Shown here in pieces: positions 59,763 to 64,000 of a DNA stretch of 64,000 nucleotides (positions are counted from its first letter, which is position 1; the number at the start of each line of letters is the position of its first letter). Source of the DNA: Methylorubrum sp. B1-46 (GTDB taxonomy: Bacteria > Pseudomonadota > Alphaproteobacteria > Rhizobiales > Beijerinckiaceae). The position numbers and the translations under genes are program-made. The DNA lies in the NCBI RefSeq assembly GCF_021117295.1, contig NZ_CP088247.1:2991001-3055000 (forward strand), read 5' to 3'. Below the pieces are notes generated by a model, which saw only the letters and a list, made by a program, of their open reading frames with translations, did no database searches and was not told the DNA's origin.

Positions 59763-61331
59763 TCAGTCTTTCGGCGCGGCGTGGGCGACCATGGCGAGGC
59801 TGTGGTGCAGGCCGCTCGCGCCGCCGCCGACGACCTCGACACGCGCACCCGTCTTTGCCCTCCGCGTCGCCCATTCCCGGATCATCTCCAGGCAGGTGTG
59901 ATCGACGTGGCGCAGATCCTCCGCTGCGAGTCGGACCGGCGTACCCTCCGGCGTGCGCTCTAGCGCCTCGTTGAGGTGGGGCAGTTGCAGGAAGGTTGCC
60001 GAGCCCGACAGCTTCAGCTCCGGCACCGCCCGGACGGCGCCGGCCTGGACCGTCTGCGCCGCGCCGCCCTCGATCTTGAGCGGACCCCGGATGTAGTGCG
60101 GGATCACCTGAGCGAGGCTGAGCGCAAGGCCCGTGAGCACGCCGGTGAGCAGATCGGTGGCAACCACCATCACCATCGTGGCGAGCCAGATCGCGGCGGT
60201 GGGCAGGCCGTAGCGCTCATGCAGGTGGAAGGCATGGGCGGGGCTGACGAGGCGCCAGCCCGTCACCACGAGGATGCCGGCAAGCGCCGCCGTCGGCACG
60301 ACCTTGAGCACCATCGGCAGGACCAGCAGGAAGGCGAGGATCCAACTGCCGTGCAGGATGGTGGAGGCCCGCGAGACCGCTCCCGCCTGAACGTTCGCCG
60401 AGGAGCGGACGATCACCCCGGTCATTGGCAGACCGCCGGCCAAGCCGCACAGAACGTTGCCGATGCCCTGCGCGCCGAGTTCGCGGTTGTACTGCGTGCG
60501 CGGGCCGTCATGCATCCGGTCCACCGCCGCCGCCGAGAGCAGGCTCTCCGCGCTGGCGATGACCGCGAGGGTGACCGCCATCAGGATCATCGCTGGCTCG
60601 GCCAGTCGGCTCCAATCGCCCGCACCCGGCAGGGCGACGGCCGAGAGGATGTTTTCCGGCACCTCGACGCGCTTGACGTCCAAGCTGCCGAAGACGGCGA
60701 CAAGCGTGCCCGCGACGACGCCGACCAGGGCGCCGGGGATCAGCTTGAGCTTGAGCGGACGGATCTTCTCCCAGCCCAGCATTGCCACGATGGTAGCGAT
60801 ACCGACGACGACCGCACCGGGACGGTTGCCTTCGGGGCTGGAGACGAAGTTGAAGAAGGCGCCCGGAATGGCCACGAGATTGTCGAGGCCGCTGGCCTTC
60901 GGCAGCGCATCGGTCAGCACATGGATCTGTGCCAACACGATCAGGATGCCGATGCCGGCGAGCATGCCGTGGACGACGGCCGGGGAGATCGCCCGGAACC
61001 AGCCGCCGACCCGCAACGCACCCGCGAGGAGCTGAATGGCGCCGGCCGCGACGAGAACCGGTCCGAGGGCATCGATGCCGTGCTCGCGCACGAATTCGAA
61101 GACGATGACGGCGAGGCCTGCGGCAGGGCCGCTGACCTGAAGCGGCGAGCCGGCGAGGAAGCCGACGATGATGCCGCCGATCACGCCGGTGATGAGGCCG
61201 CGTTCGGCCGGCACGCCGGAGGCGATGGCGATACCCATGCAGAGAGGCATCGCCACGAGGAAGACGACGAAGGAGGCCGGGAGATCCCGGCCGAGGGTCG
61301 ATGGCATCAGCCTGGCGAGGGAGGCGCGCAT
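59763..61331 (-). CDS. SulP-family anion transporter (with STAS domain), likely bicarbonate or sulfate
   Basis: This 522-residue membrane protein has 10-12 transmembrane helices, the SulP motif region LPASFVVFLVAMPLCMGIAIASG and GSPLQVSGPAAGLAVIVFEFV. A C-terminal STAS domain follows (about 420-520). It lies 10 bases after a beta-carbonic anhydrase gene, and such SulP-carbonic anhydrase pairs are known to include bicarbonate transporters. Bicarbonate uptake is therefore the most likely role, but sulfate or another anion cannot be excluded. The start at 61331 has AGGAATC upstream; longer in-frame starts add an Arg-rich leader. Confidence 0.88.
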   Translation of the reverse strand: MRASLARLMPSTLGRDLPASFVVFLVAMPLCMGIAIASGVPAERGLITGVIGGIIVGFLAGSPLQVSGPAAGLAVIVFEFVREHGIDALGPVLVAAGAIQLLAGALRVGGWFRAISPAVVHGMLAGIGILIVLAQIHVLTDALPKASGLDNLVAIPGAFFNFVSSPEGNRPGAVVVGIATIVAMLGWEKIRPLKLKLIPGALVGVVAGTLVAVFGSLDVKRVEVPENILSAVALPGAGDWSRLAEPAMILMAVTLAVIASAESLLSAAAVDRMHDGPRTQYNRELGAQGIGNVLCGLAGGLPMTGVIVRSSANVQAGAVSRASTILHGSWILAFLLVLPMVLKVVPTAALAGILVVTGWRLVSPAHAFHLHERYGLPTAAIWLATMVMVVATDLLTGVLTGLALSLAQVIPHYIRGPLKIEGGAAQTVQAGAVRAVPELKLSGSATFLQLPHLNEALERTPEGTPVRLAAEDLRHVDHTCLEMIREWATRRAKTGARVEVVGGGASGLHHSLAMVAHAAPKD

Positions 61332-61341
61332 TGCAAGATTC

Positions 61342-62049
61342 CTACTCCGCCGCGATGGCATGGGCGCCGGCAAATTCCGGCGTAGCGATCCGCGCAGCCG
61401 AAGCCTGCGCGACGGGAACATCCGTGGCTTCGTCGATGGGGACGAAGCGCCCACGCTCGCCGCAATAGGCGAGCACGTGCCCGCTCTCGATCTCGAAGAA
61501 CCAGCCGTGCAGGCGCAGCTTGCCGCGGGCCAGAGCCGCCGCCACGCTCGGGTGGGTGCGCAGGTTGTTGAGCTGCACCACGACGTTTTCGAGGGCCAGC
61601 GCCCGATGCCGCTCCTTCGGGTCCATGCCCTCGGGGTAGGCTTCGCAGACGATCCGGTTCGCCGCGTGGCTGTGACGGAGCCATGCCGCCACGTTGGGCA
61701 TGTTACCCAGCGCCTCGGGGTTCATGAGCCCCTTCATGGCGCCGCAATCGGAATGGCCGCAGATGACGATGTCGCGCACGCCGAGCGCCACGACGGCGTA
61801 CTCGATCGCGGAGGATACGCCGCCGTTCTGCTGCGCGAAGGGCGGCACGATGTTACCGGCGTTGCGGCACACGAAGAGGTCGCCCGGGCCGGATTGGGTG
61901 ATGTGCTCGGGCGAGACGCGGGAATCGGCGCAGGCGATGATGAGCGCCTGGGGCTGCTGACCGTCGCGGACCAGTTGCTGATACATCTGCTTCTGGCCTG
62001 GGAAGACCGTTCCGCGGAAGTTCGAAAGACCTTGAATGATGCCGTCCAC
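61342..62049 (-). CDS. Beta-class carbonic anhydrase
   Basis: This 235-residue beta-carbonic anhydrase interconverts CO2 and bicarbonate. The zinc ligands are C40 (in CADSR, with D42 and R44), H99 and C102 (in CGHSDCGAM). GDLFVCRNAGNIVPP is also typical. It is followed by a SulP transporter at 10 bases, forming a bicarbonate-supply unit. Cyanase, which needs bicarbonate, is encoded in the same window but about 57 kb away, so a direct link is speculative. Confidence 0.95.
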   Translation of the reverse strand: MDGIIQGLSNFRGTVFPGQKQMYQQLVRDGQQPQALIIACADSRVSPEHITQSGPGDLFVCRNAGNIVPPFAQQNGGVSSAIEYAVVALGVRDIVICGHSDCGAMKGLMNPEALGNMPNVAAWLRHSHAANRIVCEAYPEGMDPKERHRALALENVVVQLNNLRTHPSVAAALARGKLRLHGWFFEIESGHVLAYCGERGRFVPIDEATDVPVAQASAARIATPEFAGAHAIAAE

Positions 62050-62358
62050 GGCTTACCTCGCTGTCCGTCGCCACGCGTGAGCAGACGCGCTGGGACGTAG
62101 GGAATGCTGGCTGGAAGACAGACGGCGACCCGCCTGTCGGTGCGCGAAGTCCAAGACATCCGATGTGACAGGACGCGGCGCGGGCGCCGTCTCCGTCAGG
62201 CACAAGGCCGCTCGCGCCGTAGCGAGGATCGCGACGGCGTGTGAGCCGGTGCCATGTCGCCCGGAATGCTCGGCCGCTCCTCAAGCGGAGCGACCGAGGA
62301 TGAGGTGCGAGGGCGTGACCGTCGGCGCGGATCGAGCGGCGCGCCGGACGGGGCCTGA
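62050..62358. other. Intergenic region upstream of the carbonic anhydrase
   Basis: These 309 bases lie between the carbonic anhydrase start and the end of a small secreted protein gene; both are on the minus strand. I see no repeat, RNA gene or clear promoter, and short frames in it lack coding character. It should include the promoter of the carbonic anhydrase-SulP unit. Confidence 0.5.
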
Positions 62359-62673
62359 TTAGCGCGCCCGGCGGCGCGGCTCGGTGCCGGCGGCCCAGCG
62401 CGGCTCGACGGTGCCGCGGCGGACGGCCGTGCGGGCGACGCCGCCCTTGGCGCCGGCGTTCTCGCTCAGCATCGGCGCGCCGAGGATCTGGCCCGTCCCC
62501 ATCCGCTGCGAGCGGACCGAGCGGGGGTCATGATAGGGATCGTCGACGTAGCTGCTCATGAAGGCGCCGCCGGCCTGCTGGCGGCTGCCGCCGCCACCGC
62601 CCTCGGCCTGTGCCGCGATCGGCAGAGCAACCGCTGCCATTGCGATGAAAGTAACCGTCATCACGCGCTTCAT
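62359..62673 (-). CDS. Small secreted protein of unknown function
   Basis: This 104-residue protein has a good signal peptide (MKRVMTVTFIAMAAVALPIA, cleavage after AQAEG). A short Gly-rich stretch and a basic mature part with Arg-rich ends follow. GAGAGGATTT precedes the ATG. No family is recognised. Similar short envelope proteins are common in Rhizobiales. Confidence 0.6.
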   Translation of the reverse strand: MKRVMTVTFIAMAAVALPIAAQAEGGGGGSRQQAGGAFMSSYVDDPYHDPRSVRSQRMGTGQILGAPMLSENAGAKGGVARTAVRRGTVEPRWAAGTEPRRRAR

Positions 62674-63365
62674 ATCGAAATCCTCTCGTAATCCCTGAGT
62701 TGCAAAATTTTTTGTCTGACTTTTTGCTGCAAAGAGACAGTAATTACGAGATTTGTATTTTGGAAGTGCGTTTTATCACCGTTATGAAATCGAAATTTAA
62801 TCCTGGAAGATCGCGATTTTAGTGCGCGATCGCACCAATTATCTCCAAAAATATTGCGATGAGGGGATGAAAATCCAAACTGCCCCGTCAGAATTTAATC
62901 CGCCCCTGCGGCGATGAAGCGTGCTGTCATTTTGCCGATGCAGGAAGCCGCGTTCGATCGAAGGGTTGGGGGAGGGCCGGCGGTTCCTCGACGGGCGGTT
63001 CCGACATGAGAGACGATGTCGAAAGCGGGCCAAACCTATGCGGGGGAGCGCGCGAACGGCACCCGGCGCATTGCCCGAGGATGAACTCGAAACAACGATG
63101 AATTTGCAGTCTTCGATCGTGAAAACCTTCATCAGACAGTATCGCGTGCGATACCGTCTGATGAAGAGCAGGCTCATGAAAACGCTATGAGCTAAAAACG
63201 GCAGGACAGCGTTCTTGTCCCGCCGATTGCCGGCCCGGCCCGTGACGATGCGGGAGCCGTTCTCGTTTCATGATCCTACGGCGAGCGGGTCCTGGCCCCC
63301 GCAGAGTCGTACCGGAGAGCTCGTCCTTTTTCCGAAGACCGGTGGGCGACTTCCGGGACGATCCT
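62674..63365. other. AT-rich intergenic region with two inverted repeats
   Basis: These 692 bases have no convincing gene. The left part (62690-62900) is AT-rich and holds GATCGCG/CGCGATC arms at 62809-62815 and 62825-62831; it should include the promoter of the small secreted protein gene. The right part holds a long imperfect hairpin at 63127-63166, listed separately. Overlapping open frames (62839-63177 minus, 62921-63190 plus) have no ribosome site and no domain. Confidence 0.5.
63127..63166. repeat. 40-base near-perfect inverted repeat
   Basis: The two arms run from 63127 to 63166: an 11-bp outer stem (CTTCATCAGAC with GTCTGATGAAG), one mismatch, then a 7-bp inner stem (GTATCGC with GCGATAC) around a minimal loop. 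It lies far from any gene start and is not followed by a T tract. It may be a repeat-family element, a recombination or binding site, or an RNA hairpin. Confidence 0.6.
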
Positions 63366-63764
63366 TTAGCGGCCCGGTGCGGTTTCCTTGCGCTTCAGGA
63401 ACGCTTCCATCTGCGCGATCTCGGTGTCCTGCGCCTTGATGATCTCCTCGGCGAGCTTGCGGATCTCGGGATCTTTCGAGTGTTCGCGGGCGATCTTGGC
63501 CATCTCGATCGCGCCGCGGTGATGCGGGATCATCCCGCGCACGAAATCGACATCGACATCGTTGGTGTAGCGGATGTCCATGTCGCGATGCATGCGGGCA
63601 TCCGCACCGCGGAACGCCTTCGTTGCCGCGCTGTCGCTCGCAGCGGTCTTCGCGTCCGGATGACCGTGTGCGTGGTGGTGATGCCCGTCGCCGGCAACGG
63701 CCGGAACGGCAAGGGAGCCGGCAAGGCAGCCGAGGAGGAGAGCGGCGCGATAAGCTTTCATCAT
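63366..63764 (-). CDS. DUF305 family periplasmic protein
   Basis: This 132-residue secreted protein has a signal peptide (MMKAYRAALLLGCLAGSLAV, cleavage after PAVAG) and a His-rich start (GDGHHHHAHGH). The DUF305 four-helix domain with DMDIRYTNDVDVDFVRGMIPHHRGAIEMAK follows. DUF305 proteins such as cyanobacterial CopM bind copper in the periplasm. AAGGATACACC lies before the ATG pair 63764/63761. It follows, by 28 bases, the partial gene at the window end on the same strand. A metal-resistance role is plausible, not shown. Confidence 0.85.
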   Translation of the reverse strand: MMKAYRAALLLGCLAGSLAVPAVAGDGHHHHAHGHPDAKTAASDSAATKAFRGADARMHRDMDIRYTNDVDVDFVRGMIPHHRGAIEMAKIAREHSKDPEIRKLAEEIIKAQDTEIAQMEAFLKRKETAPGR

Positions 63765-63792
63765 CAGGTGTATCCTTGAAACGAACGGATCA

Positions 63793-64000
63793 TCAGTCGA
63801 AGCGGGCACTGGCGGCGGCTCCGCCGGGCGCGGTGATGCGGACAGCTCCGGTGGGACGCTCTCCCAGTGCGGTCTCGGCCTTGCCCGTGAGCCGCCCACC
63901 CTCCGGACTGAGGGGGATGCGCATGGCCTTGTTGCCGGATTTGAGGATCGCGACGGCCGAAAAGCCCTCCGTCGGCAAGGGTTTGCCGTCGCCGTCGGTG
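63793..64000 (-). CDS. C-terminal part of a protein extending beyond the window
   Basis: The frame is open to the window end and gives the last 68 residues (beginning TDGDGKPLPTEGFSAVAILK). It includes SGNKAMRIPLSPEGGRLTG, RPTGAVRITAPGG and the end ASARFD. The beta-rich pattern resembles the end of a periplasmic domain, but I do not recognise the family. It lies 28 bases upstream of the DUF305 gene and is probably in the same operon. Confidence 0.6.
   Translation of the reverse strand, partial: TDGDGKPLPTEGFSAVAILKSGNKAMRIPLSPEGGRLTGKAETALGERPTGAVRITAPGGAAASARFD

Noticed and set aside
62839..63190. Overlapping frames on both strands in the 62.7-63.4 kb gap
   Set aside because: Both are basic, low-information translations that include the long inverted repeat; no ribosome site.

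Overview
This window looks like chromosomal DNA from a high-GC alphaproteobacterium of the Rhizobiales, most likely Methylobacteriaceae (Methylobacterium/Methylorubrum-like). That placement is inference. It rests on the gene order dusB-ntrB-ntrC-ntrY-ntrX-hfq-hflX, an E1-beta pyruvate dehydrogenase subunit with its own lipoyl domain, the DUF5076 gene inside the pdh operon, a tRNA-His without the usual G-1/C73 identity pair, and a PQQ-type sugar dehydrogenase. Most of the window is dense, ordinary chromosome.

Layout. 0-4.3 kb: 3' part of tamB and a small secreted protein. 4.3-8.7 kb: cyanase (cynS) divergent from a PAS/AAA+ sigma-54 activator, then an OprB-type porin. 8.7-13.4 kb: di-heme peroxidase and cupredoxin, divergent from a GGDEF-EAL protein. 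13.6-16.4 kb: Mn-catalase, a DUF892 ferritin-like protein, a spermidine-synthase-like methyltransferase and tRNA-His. 16.5-23.4 kb: ClC transporter, kdsA, queF, eno and a ftsB-like gene. 23.6-29.6 kb: pyruvate dehydrogenase operon (pdhA, pdhB, DUF5076, pdhC, lpdA). 29.8-36.9 kb: membrane and envelope proteins, an L,D-transpeptidase, a PQQ sugar dehydrogenase, a SleB-type hydrolase, lipA and a COQ10/RatA-like gene. 37.1-42.2 kb: accessory-looking stretch with a RES/Xre toxin-antitoxin pair, a phosphatase coupled to an ABC exporter, AT-rich gene-poor DNA and a frameshifted cysC. 42.3-46.1 kb: three-subunit molybdenum hydroxylase. 46.1-59.6 kb: cinA-ispDF, divergent from dusB-ntrBC, a RadD-like helicase, ntrYX, hfq and hflX. 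59.7-64 kb: SulP transporter with beta-carbonic anhydrase, a small secreted protein, and a DUF305 protein behind an unidentified gene cut by the window edge.

How the genes fit together. Nitrogen control is a clear theme. NtrBC and NtrYX are encoded here, and cynS has a textbook -24/-12 promoter next to a dedicated sigma-54 activator, with palindromes at the right distance to be its upstream activating sites. The pdh operon and lipA form a lipoate-dependent module; lipA lies about 6 kb downstream of lpdA. SulP plus carbonic anhydrase suggests bicarbonate supply.

The observations most worth a second look are the sigma-54-controlled cyanase locus, the RadD-like helicase with an altered Walker A motif inside the ntr cluster, the RES/Xre pair and broken cysC in the accessory stretch, the phosphatase-ABC exporter pair, and two strong unexplained inverted repeats, one before hflX and one near 63.1 kb. 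No CRISPR array, insertion sequence, prophage or rRNA operon was seen.
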